Source: QHXQ01 sp036389375 (lineage in GTDB: Bacteria; Acidobacteriota; Blastocatellia; Pyrinomonadales; Pyrinomonadaceae). From it: a stretch of 14,242 bases of DNA. Positions 1-8,199 of this stretch are shown piece by piece. The notes under the pieces are model-generated. The model made no database searches. It saw nothing but the letters and a program-made list of their open reading frames with translations, and had not been told where the DNA came from. Location: assembly GCA_036389375.1 (NCBI GenBank), contig DASVQA010000228.1, positions 1 through 14,242 on the forward strand, written 5' to 3'. The first letter of the stretch is position 1; each line of letters opens with the position of its first letter. A program made the position numbers and the translations under genes.

Positions 1-2
1 CC

Positions 3-806
3 AGTTATCTGGCGGTCAATCCTGTCCTCGACCCCTCCAACAACAACATGGTGCAACTGTGCGTCGTCACCTCGGACAACGACGTGCCCGCCAACACGCC
101 CGTCTTGCTGACCAACCCGGCCGTCACCGTGCGTTCCAACCCGGTGCGTACCGACCGCTTGACGATCATGGAGGCCGACCCGAATTTCACGCCGATTGCT
201 CTACCCGCTAACGCCTGGACGCCGTCCGGCGCAAACCTGAGCGTCTCGCCGGCCGATATCGGGCGGTTCAACATCGGCGACATCTACTTCATCACGTCGG
301 CGGCCGGCGCGACCTTCGGCGCAGTCACGAACGTGAACAATGGCGACGACGTGATCTTCGCCAATTCCGATACGCTCGGCATAAATGCGCCCGGCGATGG
401 CGGCCCGATCAACGTCGTCACCAACGCCGGGACGATGCCCAGTTCGATGACGCGGATGTTGATGATCCACTATTTCGTGGACTCCAACGGGCTGCTCATC
501 CGGCGCGTGTTTGGCTCGCCCGGTGCGGGCGGCTTCCGCGACAGCGTCATTGCCGAGCACGTCGTTGATCTGCAATTCCGTTTTGGTCTGAACCTGTTCA
601 ACGGGAACGGGACGATCATGCAGCCGGTCGCCCAACTCGCCAATGCCACGCAACAGGTGGCCGTGCGACAGGTTGAGGTCACGCTCACCGTCGAGACGAC
701 GCACCCGGTACTTAACGGTACGCGCCCGCGTGTGACCATGACGAGCACGACGAGCGTGCGCAACATGCAGTTTCGGCAATCGCTGCAACCGGGCACGGGC
801 GGCTAA
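3..806 (+). CDS. PilW-like type IV pilus minor pilin, C-terminal part (5' truncated)
   Basis: The frame is open from the first bases of the window, so the gene starts upstream and about 267 C-terminal residues are visible. An internal ATG at 48 is not needed as a start. The prepilin leader and N-terminal helix that would prove a pilin lie outside the window. What can be seen is a Ser/Thr/Asn-rich, beta-type sequence. Near the end comes a stretch reading VVDLQFRFGL, then VRQVEVTLTVET, then a Thr-rich segment and SVRNMQF just before the tail. This tail layout (strand describing the expected data, VEV-L-V-T strand, RN close to the end) is typical of PilW-like minor pilins that help initiate type IV pili in the periplasm. 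A PilX-type gene follows after 54 bases, the usual order in minor-pilin clusters, which supports the call. The identification is by pattern and context only; a generic prepilin-like protein is the alternative. Confidence 0.66.
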   Translation, partial: SYLAVNPVLDPSNNNMVQLCVVTSDNDVPANTPVLLTNPAVTVRSNPVRTDRLTIMEADPNFTPIALPANAWTPSGANLSVSPADIGRFNIGDIYFITSAAGATFGAVTNVNNGDDVIFANSDTLGINAPGDGGPINVVTNAGTMPSSMTRMLMIHYFVDSNGLLIRRVFGSPGAGGFRDSVIAEHVVDLQFRFGLNLFNGNGTIMQPVAQLANATQQVAVRQVEVTLTVETTHPVLNGTRPRVTMTSTTSVRNMQFRQSLQPGTGG

Positions 807-860
807 GCCCGGATTTCCACAACACAGGTTCTTCTTTATCTAACGCAGAGAGAAGTTATT

Positions 861-3800
861 ATGAAGGCAAGCAAGCTTGAACAGGTACGACGGGCCACGG
901 GGCGCTCCGCGCGCACGCGCGAGCGGGGCGCAGCCCTCGCCCTTTCGCTCATCCTCATGGCTCTGGTCGGCGTGATCGCTGTCTCGGCGCTCGCCGTCGT
1001 GCAGCACGAATCGCGCATCGCCGGTAGCGATCTGCAACACACGCAGACCTTCTACGCGACCACGGCCGGCATCGAGAAGATGACGGGCGACTTCAGCACG
1101 CTGTTCACGCACACCACGCACCCGACGCAGGCGCAACTCGACGCGATTGCCGCCGATAGTCCATCAGAACTTGTGAGCGAGCATTTCGTCTTCGATCAGA
1201 CGCTGCGCCCGGACGAGGCTGCGCTCGCCGCCATGCGCGCCACGCAAGGCATCACCAACAACACCTATCCGCGCGTGACCATTCCGAGCGGGCCGTTTGC
1301 CGGCTTGATGGCCTCGGTTTCGCCTTTTCTCCTGACCTCGACGGCCACGCACACGCCGACCAACACGCAGGTCAAACTCTCGCGCAACGTCAACAACTAC
1401 CTGATCCCGCTATTTCAGTTCGGCACGTTCAGCGACAAAGACCTTGAGTTCTGGCCGCAGCCGCCGATGACCTTCAACGGGCGCGTCCACGCCAACGGCA
1501 ACATCTACTTTGGCGGCGATGTCACTTTCCTCTCAAAAGTCACCACCGCGAACGAAGCCGTCTACTCTGTGCTGCGCAACAACGGCACGCTCTCTTACTT
1601 CAACGACCCGCGCTGGATCATCAACGGCACGACCGCCCACATGACGCAGGGCAGCGTAATCGGCGGGCCGAACCTGACGCAGCCGCGCGCCGACGGGCGG
1701 GGCAATTTCCCCGGTTCGCCGAGCGGCACGGATAACACTGCATGGAAGAGCACCTCTGTGGCCGCTGCGAACGGCACGAATAATCAGTTCGGCGGGCAAC
1801 TGCTCACCAAGGCGACGGGCGGCACACAGTTGCTGCTGCCGCTGCAACTCGACGGCAAGCAACCGCGCGAACTGATCAAGCGCCAGATGCCCGACGATTC
1901 AACTACGTTGCGCGACTCGCGCTTCCACACCAAGGCGCAGATTCGCATTCTGATCGACGACGAGAATGCCGGCTCCGGCAGCGCCAACGTGGCCGGTATC
2001 CCAAGCACCAAGGGCGTCTATCTGTCGCGCGCCACGGGCGTCTCCGGCAGTTTTGATCCTATGGCGCTCGACGGCGGCAACGCCCTGCGCGTCGTCGGCG
2101 ACAACGGGGCCTACCTGTCAACGACCGACTGGCTGCAAGGCAGTTCGCTCATCGGCACGAAGAAAGCCGAGACGGTACGCAGCGTGCGCAACTACGCCGT
2201 CACCGCCAGCACGGCCAACAGCGCGACCGGCGGGTTCAACGTCTCCGCCACTGAACTAATCAGCGCCAGCAACGCGTCCGTGCCAAAGTCGCCGAACGGC
2301 GCGCTCATCCCGCCCGGCGCTGGCATCACCGGCCACATCCTGATCGAGATCGTCGCGCCCGACGGCACTACTTACGATGTGACGCGCGAAATCCTCAGCA
2401 TGGGCATGACGGTCGGCGAGCCGAACGGCATCGTCTACATGCAGCGGCCGGAATGGGCCGCCTTCCTGCAAGGCAGCCGCGACCGCAAGGGCGGCAACGA
2501 CTACCTCACCTACTTCCTTGATAACTCGACCGCGAATCGCCGCGCCCTCGCCGACGGCGAAATGAACACCGGCGTCTTCAGCAGCGGCTTCAATGCGGCC
2601 GGCTTCATCAACGCCGTAGACAACAATCTGGACGACGACCCGCATAGCTCGACCACGCCGTTTCTGCCGACCACCGCGACCATGCGCCGCGACGACAAGC
2701 CGGGCAGCAACTTCAACAAGATCGTCCCGATCAACGTCTATAACGTGCGCGAAGGGCGCATCAACGAGGCGCTCGATGCGACCGTCCTCTACCAACGCGG
2801 CATCGGCAGCGTCATTGACATCAACATGCGCAACCTCGCGCGTTGGGTGGACGGCGTTTACGACGCGACGCTCTTGCGCGGCACGAATGCCGTCAGCACC
2901 AATATTGACGGCGACGACGGCTACGTCGTCTATATCTCTGATCGGCGCGGCGACCGCGTCAAGTCCGAGTACAACGCGAACAGCGCGCTCATCCAGACCA
3001 GCAACGGGACGGTTGATAACGAGGACGTGTACGGCTACAACCAGGCCAATGGCGCGACTCCCGATCCGGGCGAAGACGTGATCGACTCCGGTATCGATCA
3101 ATCAACCGGCCGGAACAAACTCGGCTCGCTGCAAGTTGACCAGTGCGAACTACCCTCGGCTCCCGTCGCCGTGTCGCCCACCGCCGTCACCGCGCCCACG
3201 GGTGTTAACGCCACCGACTACTCGCGCGCCATCTGGGCGACGGACTGGAATCCCGCGCTGCCCGCCAGCATGGCCGGCGGCCCGTGCAGCACGCCCGGCA
3301 CGAATCAATACTGGTTCCGCCGCGCCGTCCGCCTGTTCAACGGCGAGAACCTACAGATCACCGGCGGGACGGGTAAGCTCTCGAACACGAAGGGTCTCAC
3401 CGTCTCGACCGAGAACATGGTCTACATCTGGGGCAACTACAACACGACAGGCATCACGACCGCGCCCGCAACCGGCGTGTCCACGCTCAACAACGGCGGC
3501 TACACAGGCCCGCAAGTGCCCGCCGCCGTCGTGGCCGATGCCTTCTTCCCCATCTCCAAAACGTGGTACGACGGCATGGCCGCGCTGTACCCGGAAGGCA
3601 ACACCACACGCATCGCCGACGCCGGTTCAGCCTCCGACGCCAACGCGATTGGCATCGGGCAGGAGACCTCAGTCCGCGCGGGTCTTATCGCGGGCACAAC
3701 CATGTCGGCGATGGTCGGCACGGGCGCGCCCTCCTACTTCCTGCAATGGCTCAACGGCGGCGTCCACAACTACCCGCGTTTTCTTGAGACGTGGAGCGTG

Positions 3801-4022
3801 TCCGGTTCGTGGGTGAAACGCTGGAACTACGTCGGCTCCTACATCCTGCTCTATCAATCGACGCAGGCGGTCGGCCCCTACAGCGTGGCCAACTCGGTGG
3901 TCTACTCGCCGCCGCAGCGCAACTGGGCGTTCGACATCACCTTCACCGATCCGGCCCGTCTGCCGCCGGGCACGCCGCAGTTCCAGTACATCGAACCGAC
4001 CGGCTTCCGCGAGACGTACTAA
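861..4022 (+). CDS. Oversized PilX N-terminal-domain pilus assembly protein (1053 aa)
   Basis: Residues 1-22 are basic (three RxxR-like patches) and end in ERG. A hydrophobic helix of about 24 residues (roughly 24-47) follows, and then QHESRIAGSDLQHTQTFYAT. This ERG-A-hydrophobic-E-R-AG pattern is the PilX N-terminal family signature, so the protein should be anchored in the inner membrane or built into a type IV pilus with the rest outside. Classical PilX is under about 200 residues; here about 1000 residues follow the helix. Recognisable pieces are FNGRVHANGN at 205-214, an Asp-rich stretch with NIDGDDGY at 681-688 and DRRGD soon after, and STENMVYIWGNYN at 849-861. Such H-NGN and ENxVYIxGNYN patches occur in large PilX-like proteins of Acidobacteriota and relatives. 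The start is preceded by AGAGAAG about 6 bases upstream. It probably shares a transcript with the PilW-like gene. The role of the large region (adhesion, tip, scaffold) is unknown; the Asp-rich part could bind Ca2+, but that is a guess. Confidence 0.8.
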   Translation: MKASKLEQVRRATGRSARTRERGAALALSLILMALVGVIAVSALAVVQHESRIAGSDLQHTQTFYATTAGIEKMTGDFSTLFTHTTHPTQAQLDAIAADSPSELVSEHFVFDQTLRPDEAALAAMRATQGITNNTYPRVTIPSGPFAGLMASVSPFLLTSTATHTPTNTQVKLSRNVNNYLIPLFQFGTFSDKDLEFWPQPPMTFNGRVHANGNIYFGGDVTFLSKVTTANEAVYSVLRNNGTLSYFNDPRWIINGTTAHMTQGSVIGGPNLTQPRADGRGNFPGSPSGTDNTAWKSTSVAAANGTNNQFGGQLLTKATGGTQLLLPLQLDGKQPRELIKRQMPDDSTTLRDSRFHTKAQIRILIDDENAGSGSANVAGIPSTKGVYLSRATGVSGSFDPMALDGGNALRVVGDNGAYLSTTDWLQGSSLIGTKKAETVRSVRNYAVTASTANSATGGFNVSATELISASNASVPKSPNGALIPPGAGITGHILIEIVAPDGTTYDVTREILSMGMTVGEPNGIVYMQRPEWAAFLQGSRDRKGGNDYLTYFLDNSTANRRALADGEMNTGVFSSGFNAAGFINAVDNNLDDDPHSSTTPFLPTTATMRRDDKPGSNFNKIVPINVYNVREGRINEALDATVLYQRGIGSVIDINMRNLARWVDGVYDATLLRGTNAVSTNIDGDDGYVVYISDRRGDRVKSEYNANSALIQTSNGTVDNEDVYGYNQANGATPDPGEDVIDSGIDQSTGRNKLGSLQVDQCELPSAPVAVSPTAVTAPTGVNATDYSRAIWATDWNPALPASMAGGPCSTPGTNQYWFRRAVRLFNGENLQITGGTGKLSNTKGLTVSTENMVYIWGNYNTTGITTAPATGVSTLNNGGYTGPQVPAAVVADAFFPISKTWYDGMAALYPEGNTTRIADAGSASDANAIGIGQETSVRAGLIAGTTMSAMVGTGAPSYFLQWLNGGVHNYPRFLETWSVSGSWVKRWNYVGSYILLYQSTQAVGPYSVANSVVYSPPQRNWAFDITFTDPARLPPGTPQFQYIEPTGFRETY

Positions 4023-4038
4023 ATCGTTCATGCCCTGA

Positions 4039-4077
4039 GCGCCGGTCGCGCGGCTCGCAAAGAGCGGCGACCGGCGC
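4039..4077 (+). terminator. GC-rich hairpin after the PilX-like gene
   Basis: There is a perfect 11-bp inverted repeat, GCGCCGGTCGC at 4039-4049 and its complement at 4067-4077. A small inner stem (GCTC at 4053-4056 with GAGC at 4062-4065, loop GCAAA) can stack inside it. It begins 17 bases after the stop codon, where a terminator is expected, but no T-run follows. It may therefore be a U-tract-less terminator, an mRNA 3'-end stabiliser, or a partial attenuator ahead of pilT. The rest of the 187-base gap (4023-4209) is C/A/G-rich and shows no gene, no clear promoter and no good Shine-Dalgarno sequence before pilT. Confidence 0.4.
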
Positions 4078-4209
4078 GAAGAACAACAGCTACGGCCAAC
4101 AAGCCGCAACCGCTGCTCCCCGCCGAAACGCAAAACACTTCGCCCGCGCGCCCCGCGCGCCCGCACTCGCCAGAGCGCGAGACCTGCTTGAGCATGCCGC
4201 GAAAAACTG

Positions 4210-5310
4210 ATGGCTAAGATTGACGAGTTGATCAGGCTCATGAAGCAGGAAGGTGCTTCTGACCTGCACCTGACGAGCGGTGCGCCGCCCTACCTGCGCC
4301 TGCACGGCGAGATGACCCGGCTCAACTACCGCGACGTGGCCCCGGATGTCTGTCGCGGGCTTGTCTTCGAGATTCTCTCGGACAGGCAGAAGCAGCAGTT
4401 TCAGGAGCAGTGGGAACTGGACTTCAGCTACATCCTGCCCGAAGTCGGGCGCTGCCGCGTCAATGTCTTCATGCAGAATCGGGGCGTCGGCGCGGTCGTC
4501 AGGCTCATCCCCGAGCGCGTCCAGACCGTCGAAGAGTTGGGCCTACCTGAACAGTTGATCGATCTGATCGATGTCTCGGAAGGCCTGATCCTCGTCACGG
4601 GCCCGACCGGCTGCGGCAAGAGCACGACGCTCGCCTCGCTCATCCACACGATCAACATGCAGGAGCGCGCGCACATCATCACGATTGAAGACCCGATTGA
4701 GTTCGTCCACATCAACCAGCAATCGCTCATCAATCAACGCGAAGTGTCAAGCCACACGCAGTCGTTCAGCAACGCGCTCCGCGCCGCGCTGCGTGAAGAC
4801 CCGGACGTGATCCTCGTCGGCGAAATGCGCGACCTCGAAACGATCTCGCTGGCCATCACGGCGGCCGAGACGGGGCATCTGGTCTTTGCCACGCTCCACA
4901 CCAACAGCGCCATCAAGACCATCGACCGCATCATTGACGTGTTCCCCGAGCATCAACAAGCCCAAATCCGCGCCATGCTCTCGGAGAGTCTGCGCGGCGT
5001 GATCGCGCAGGCGCTCTTGCCGCGCAAGGACGGGCAGGGGCGCATCCCCGTCATGGAGATACTGGTCAACATGCCGTCGGTCGCGCACCTGATTCGTGAG
5101 GGCAAGACGCATCAACTCCACAGCGCGCAGCAGACCGGCCAAGCGCACGGCATGCTGACGTTCGAGAACGCGGCGAACGAACTTGTGCGGCGCGGGCTGG
5201 TCGCAAAAGACGACGCCGCGCGCTTCCTGAACCGCCGCAACGCGGGGCGCAGCAACTCGCCGCACGGCGGCCCCGCCCAAGCGCCGCCGCAAAATCGGCT
5301 GCGCGCCTGA
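4210..5310 (+). CDS. pilT: Type IV pilus retraction ATPase PilT
   Basis: This is a cytoplasmic hexameric ATPase that depolymerises type IV pili and so drives twitching motility. The 366 residues show the full family pattern: the N-terminal KQEGASDLHLTSG-PP-LR-HG segment (13-33), Walker A GPTGCGKST (131-139), the Asp box ITIEDPIEF (157-165), Walker B with RAALREDPDVILVGEMRD (191-208), and the His box TGHLVFATLHTNSA (221-234). Later come the LRGVIAQ-LLPRKDG segment (261-275) and VAHLIREGKTHQL (291-303). The last corresponds to the PilT-specific AIRNLIREGK motif needed for retraction and separates it from the assembly ATPase PilB. The length is normal, with a short Pro/Asn/Arg-rich tail of about 25 residues. 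The start matches the usual PilT N terminus, although no good Shine-Dalgarno sequence is visible upstream. Position beside pilin-type genes agrees with the role. Confidence 0.96.
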   Translation: MAKIDELIRLMKQEGASDLHLTSGAPPYLRLHGEMTRLNYRDVAPDVCRGLVFEILSDRQKQQFQEQWELDFSYILPEVGRCRVNVFMQNRGVGAVVRLIPERVQTVEELGLPEQLIDLIDVSEGLILVTGPTGCGKSTTLASLIHTINMQERAHIITIEDPIEFVHINQQSLINQREVSSHTQSFSNALRAALREDPDVILVGEMRDLETISLAITAAETGHLVFATLHTNSAIKTIDRIIDVFPEHQQAQIRAMLSESLRGVIAQALLPRKDGQGRIPVMEILVNMPSVAHLIREGKTHQLHSAQQTGQAHGMLTFENAANELVRRGLVAKDDAARFLNRRNAGRSNSPHGGPAQAPPQNRLRA

Positions 5311-5372
5311 GCATCAAGCCTGCCTTAACTCGTCGCCAACTAACCGTCGCGCGTTGCATCTATTCCGCTTGC

Positions 5373-5402
5373 TTGACCATCTAAGAAAGCGGCAAGTATA
5401 GT
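5373..5402 (+). promoter_or_regulatory. Candidate sigma70-type promoter for the S55 protein gene
   Basis: TTGACC (5373-5378) and TATAGT (5397-5402) are separated by 18 bases, close to the TTGACA/TATAAT consensus. Transcription would start near 5409 and give a leader of about 100 bases before the ATG at 5509. It lies in the 198-base gap 5311-5508, which otherwise holds no gene that I can see. A GGAG at 5500-5503 is a good ribosome binding site 5 bases before the start. The call rests on sequence match only. Confidence 0.45.
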
Positions 5403-5508
5403 CGTGAGCGCGAGCCTCGTTGCGTCTATGTGACGCTATTAGGGGCTGGCTTGGGAGCGATCAAGCGTTAGGTTCTTACGCCTCCCCCGGCGTTTTCATG
5501 GAGCATAA

Positions 5509-7374
5509 ATGAAGAGTAGGCTTATCTCCGCGCTGGCATTAACGCTGGCTTTATTCATTCCGGCCGCAGCAACGCTAGGGCAGAGCAAGAGCGCGCCCAC
5601 GCAGAAGACGGACGCGCGCCTGTACGCGCTCGAAGACGTGCGTCCCGGTCAGCGTGGCACGGCGCGCACGGTCTTTAGCGGCACGCAGCCCGAAGAGTTC
5701 GGCGTCGAAGTGCTCGGCGTGCTGCAAGGCTTTCCGGGGCCGCGCCAGTCCGCGATCATCGCGCGCCTCTCAGGCGAAAACGTCGCGCGCACGGGCGTCT
5801 TCGCCGGCATGTCCGGCTCGCCCGTCTTCATTGACGGCAAACTCGTCGGCGCGATTGCCTTCAGTTTTCCCTTCGCCAAAGAGCCGATCTGCGGCATCAC
5901 GCCGATCAAGCAGATGATCGACATCTTCGAGCACCAGTCCGGCACGGTTGACCGCCCGCACGAGCCGCACACCGTCTCGTTCGCCAAACTCGCCGCCACC
6001 GACCTGCAACTCAACTGGCCCAAGCCCGCCTTCGCCGGCGGCCCGCTGCTCGCGCCCGTCTCAGGTGGCTCGCCGCTCGTCGGCCTGCTCGGCCAACAGA
6101 TCGCGCCCATTGCCACGCCCGTCGTCTTCAGCGGCATCTCGAACGACGCGCTCGCGCGGTTTGCGCCGCAACTTCAAGCCAACGGGCTGCTGCCCGTCGC
6201 CGGCATCGGCGGCGCGGCCGCCATCACGCCGCTCACGCAGGCGACCGAGCAGACGCTCACGCCCGGCACTTCCATCAGCGTCCAACTCGTGCGCGGCGAT
6301 TATTCGCTCGCCGCCTCCGGCACGGTCACCTACCGCGACGGCACGCGCATCTACGCCTTCGGCCATCCGTTTCTGGGCCTCGGCGCGTCGGACATGCCGA
6401 TGACCGAATCCTCGGTCGTCACGGTCATTCCGAACATGAACAACTCGTTCAAACTGGCCTCGCCCAGCCAGATGGTCGGCTCAATCTCGCAGGATCGCTC
6501 GACCGGCATCTACGGCCAACTCGGGCAAGCGCCCAAGATGATCCCCGTCACCATCAATCTGCACACGAGCCGCGACCGCACGGAGAAGTACACCTACGAG
6601 ATCGCCAACGATCAATTCCTGACGCCGCTCCTGCTCAACATCACGCTCTTTAGCACCATCCAGTCAACCGAGCGCAGCCTCGGCGATTCGACCATCAGCG
6701 TGCGCGGGCAGATCAACGTCGTGGGCCAGACGCCGATCCAGATTGAACGCCGTTTCTCTTCGCAGAACGCGGGCGTGCAGGCGGCGGGCGCGGTCGCCAC
6801 GCCGGTCGCGGCGCTCCTGACGAGCGGCTTTGACAACGTCCAACTCGGCCCCATCACGCTCGACATCACCTCGACCGACGACCGCCGCGCGGGCACGCTC
6901 GACCGCATCGCGCTCGACCGCACCGAAGTCGGGCGCGGCGAGACGGTCGAAGTGCAGGCTTACGTCCGCACGGATTCGGGCCGGCAATTCGTCCAGCGCA
7001 TCCCCGTCAAGATTCCGACGGACGTGCCCGCCGGTCAACTTGTCCTCTTCGTCGGCGACGGCAGCGCCTTGCAGCAGGCTTCCGCGGCGCAGGCTTTCGT
7101 GCCAAAAGATTTGGCGCAGCTTGTGGGCGCGATCAATAAGATCAAGAAGAACGACCGGCTCTACGTGAAATTGTTCCGCATCACGCCGGGCGCGGTGATC
7201 GGCACTGACGAACTGCCGAACCTGCCGCCCTCCGTCGTCGCCACGCTCAACAGCGACCGCACCTCCGGCGGCTTCACCGCCACCGCGCTCTCGCCGCTCT
7301 ATGAAGAGGAGTTGCCGGCCGCCGAGTTTGTGATCGAAGGGCAACAACTGATCGCCATCAACGTCGTGCGCTGA
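5509..7374 (+). CDS. Exported SpoIVB-type (peptidase family S55) domain protein
   Basis: The 621-residue protein starts with a typical signal peptide (MKSR, hydrophobic stretch, cleavage probably near ATLGQ, residue 25), so it acts outside the cytoplasm. Residues 64-140 contain FGVEVLG, then ARTGVFAGMSGSPVF with the serine-protease-like GMSGSP at 100-105 (S102 fits the catalytic position of GDSGGP), then GKLVGAIAF and ICGITPI. Residues 271-298 carry GTVTYRDG and YAFGHPFLGLGASDMPM (H286, D295). Residues 333-349 read GIYGQLGQAPKMIPVTI. These are the conserved blocks of the S55 family, whose founder SpoIVB is a sporulation signalling protease, but here the Ser block comes before the His block. 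No PDZ domain is evident. Residues about 440-515 look like an Ig-like beta domain. No sporulation genes are near, so a sporulation role is not implied. Its substrate is unknown and proteolytic activity is unproven. It has its own candidate promoter and terminator. Confidence 0.85.
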   Translation: MKSRLISALALTLALFIPAAATLGQSKSAPTQKTDARLYALEDVRPGQRGTARTVFSGTQPEEFGVEVLGVLQGFPGPRQSAIIARLSGENVARTGVFAGMSGSPVFIDGKLVGAIAFSFPFAKEPICGITPIKQMIDIFEHQSGTVDRPHEPHTVSFAKLAATDLQLNWPKPAFAGGPLLAPVSGGSPLVGLLGQQIAPIATPVVFSGISNDALARFAPQLQANGLLPVAGIGGAAAITPLTQATEQTLTPGTSISVQLVRGDYSLAASGTVTYRDGTRIYAFGHPFLGLGASDMPMTESSVVTVIPNMNNSFKLASPSQMVGSISQDRSTGIYGQLGQAPKMIPVTINLHTSRDRTEKYTYEIANDQFLTPLLLNITLFSTIQSTERSLGDSTISVRGQINVVGQTPIQIERRFSSQNAGVQAAGAVATPVAALLTSGFDNVQLGPITLDITSTDDRRAGTLDRIALDRTEVGRGETVEVQAYVRTDSGRQFVQRIPVKIPTDVPAGQLVLFVGDGSALQQASAAQAFVPKDLAQLVGAINKIKKNDRLYVKLFRITPGAVIGTDELPNLPPSVVATLNSDRTSGGFTATALSPLYEEELPAAEFVIEGQQLIAINVVR

Positions 7375-7399
7375 CGACGCGCGCCGCTTAAAGACCAAC

Positions 7400-7446
7400 A
7401 ACGAGGTGAGCGCCGGAGCGGGCGACTCGCCTCGTTTTCATTTTTT
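7400..7446 (+). terminator. Rho-independent terminator of the S55 protein gene
   Basis: The arms 7400-7410 and 7426-7436 form an 11-bp stem with one G-U pair. CGCC at 7411-7414 can pair with GGCG at 7421-7424, lengthening the stem past a bulged A at 7425. The stem runs into TTTTCATTTTTT (7435-7446). It lies 25 bases after the stop of the S55 gene, between two converging genes. The opposite strand has no long T-run, so it acts mainly on the + strand, though some protection of the rsmG transcript end is possible. Confidence 0.88.
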
Positions 7447-7472
7447 GCGCTTGGCTTTTGCGGCTTCAGCCG

Positions 7473-8096
7473 CTAGGAGCGTTCGATGAGGAACAAGAAG
7501 CGTTGCTCTGATTGTGGCATTAGCACACTTTGAAACGACAAATTGATCTGTGTGAGTTTGTCCGCCAGCGCCGGCCCGCCGAACAGTAGCAGCGTGCTTG
7601 CGGGCGGCGACCAGACGACGAGGCGGGGCAGCATCTCTGTGAAGCGTTCGAGCGCGCGACAGGTCACAAACTCGACGGGCGGCGCGGCCCTGTGTTCAAA
7701 CCTTTCGGCGCTCACCTCCGCGCGGCCGCGCAAGGCCAGCCGGCTCACGGCCTCGCGTAAGAAGACCGCCTTCTTCGTGGCGGCTTCGACGAGCGTGGCG
7801 CGCAGGTCGGGACGCACGAGCAGGCAGGGCAGCCCCGGCAGCCCCGCCCCCGACCCGACATCAACAAAGCGCGCCCCCGGCGACATGAAGCGCAAAGCTA
7901 CGAGCGATTCCAGTACGTGCCGCGTGGCAAATTCGGCGGGCGCGCAGGGCGCAACCAGATGCAGCCGTGCGTTCCACGCGTTGACGAGTTGAAAATAATC
8001 GGTGAGCCGCGCGGCATCGTCCGCCGTCAGCGCAACATCGTATTGCGGCGCGTGCGAGCGGAGCGCGCGGGCAAAATCGTCGGCTGTCGTGTTCAT
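7473..8096 (-). CDS. rsmG: 16S rRNA (guanine527-N7)-methyltransferase RsmG
   Basis: This enzyme methylates N7 of G527 in 16S rRNA using S-adenosylmethionine; loss in other bacteria gives low-level streptomycin resistance. Counting from the chosen start it has 207 residues, the usual size. Seen in order are the WNARLHLVAP segment (41-50), the RHVLESL motif (59-65), the SAM-binding loop FVDVGSGAGLPGLP (77-90), VEAATKKAVFLRE (103-115) and TCRALERF (145-152). The C-terminal KG-type motif of many RsmG proteins is replaced by LFGGPALADK. The frame extends upstream to a GTG at 8168 and an ATG at 8126. I chose the ATG at 8096 because GGAAG lies 6 bases before it and the length then fits the family. 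The gene is alone on the - strand and is not beside mnmG or parAB, its common partners. Confidence 0.94.
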   Translation of the reverse strand: MNTTADDFARALRSHAPQYDVALTADDAARLTDYFQLVNAWNARLHLVAPCAPAEFATRHVLESLVALRFMSPGARFVDVGSGAGLPGLPCLLVRPDLRATLVEAATKKAVFLREAVSRLALRGRAEVSAERFEHRAAPPVEFVTCRALERFTEMLPRLVVWSPPASTLLLFGGPALADKLTQINLSFQSVLMPQSEQRFLFLIERS

Positions 8097-8162
8097 CCTG
8101 AACTTCCGTTGACGGGCATCGCGCATCGCGCGTAAGGTTAGCTTAACGGAACTGCGGCGCGA

Positions 8163-8189
8163 CCGCACGAGAGAAGCGCGCTCGTGCGG
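8163..8189. repeat. Perfect 9-bp inverted repeat in the rsmG/dikinase divergent region
   Basis: CCGCACGAG (8163-8171) is exactly complementary to CTCGTGCGG (8181-8189) across a 9-base loop. It sits in the 159-base gap between two divergent genes (8097-8255), just upstream of a possible -10 element for the + strand gene. No T-run follows on either strand, so a terminator is unlikely. An operator or a structured leader is possible. In DNA this GC-rich, chance palindromes also occur. Confidence 0.4.
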
Positions 8190-8199
8190 GCCGGTTATT

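Noticed and set aside
2256..3101. 281-residue open frame on the - strand opposite the PilX-like gene
   Set aside because: Val/Ala/Asp/Arg-rich composition typical of an antisense frame in GC-rich DNA; the + strand protein has recognisable motifs across this region.
3136..3816. 226-residue + strand frame inside the PilX-like gene
   Set aside because: Extremely Pro/Arg/Ser/Thr-rich, an out-of-frame reading of codons with G or C at the third position.
8097..8168. 24-residue N-terminal extension of RsmG from a GTG at 8168
   Set aside because: The ATG at 8096 has GGAAG 6 bases upstream and yields the usual family length; the extension is Arg-rich and unlike RsmG.
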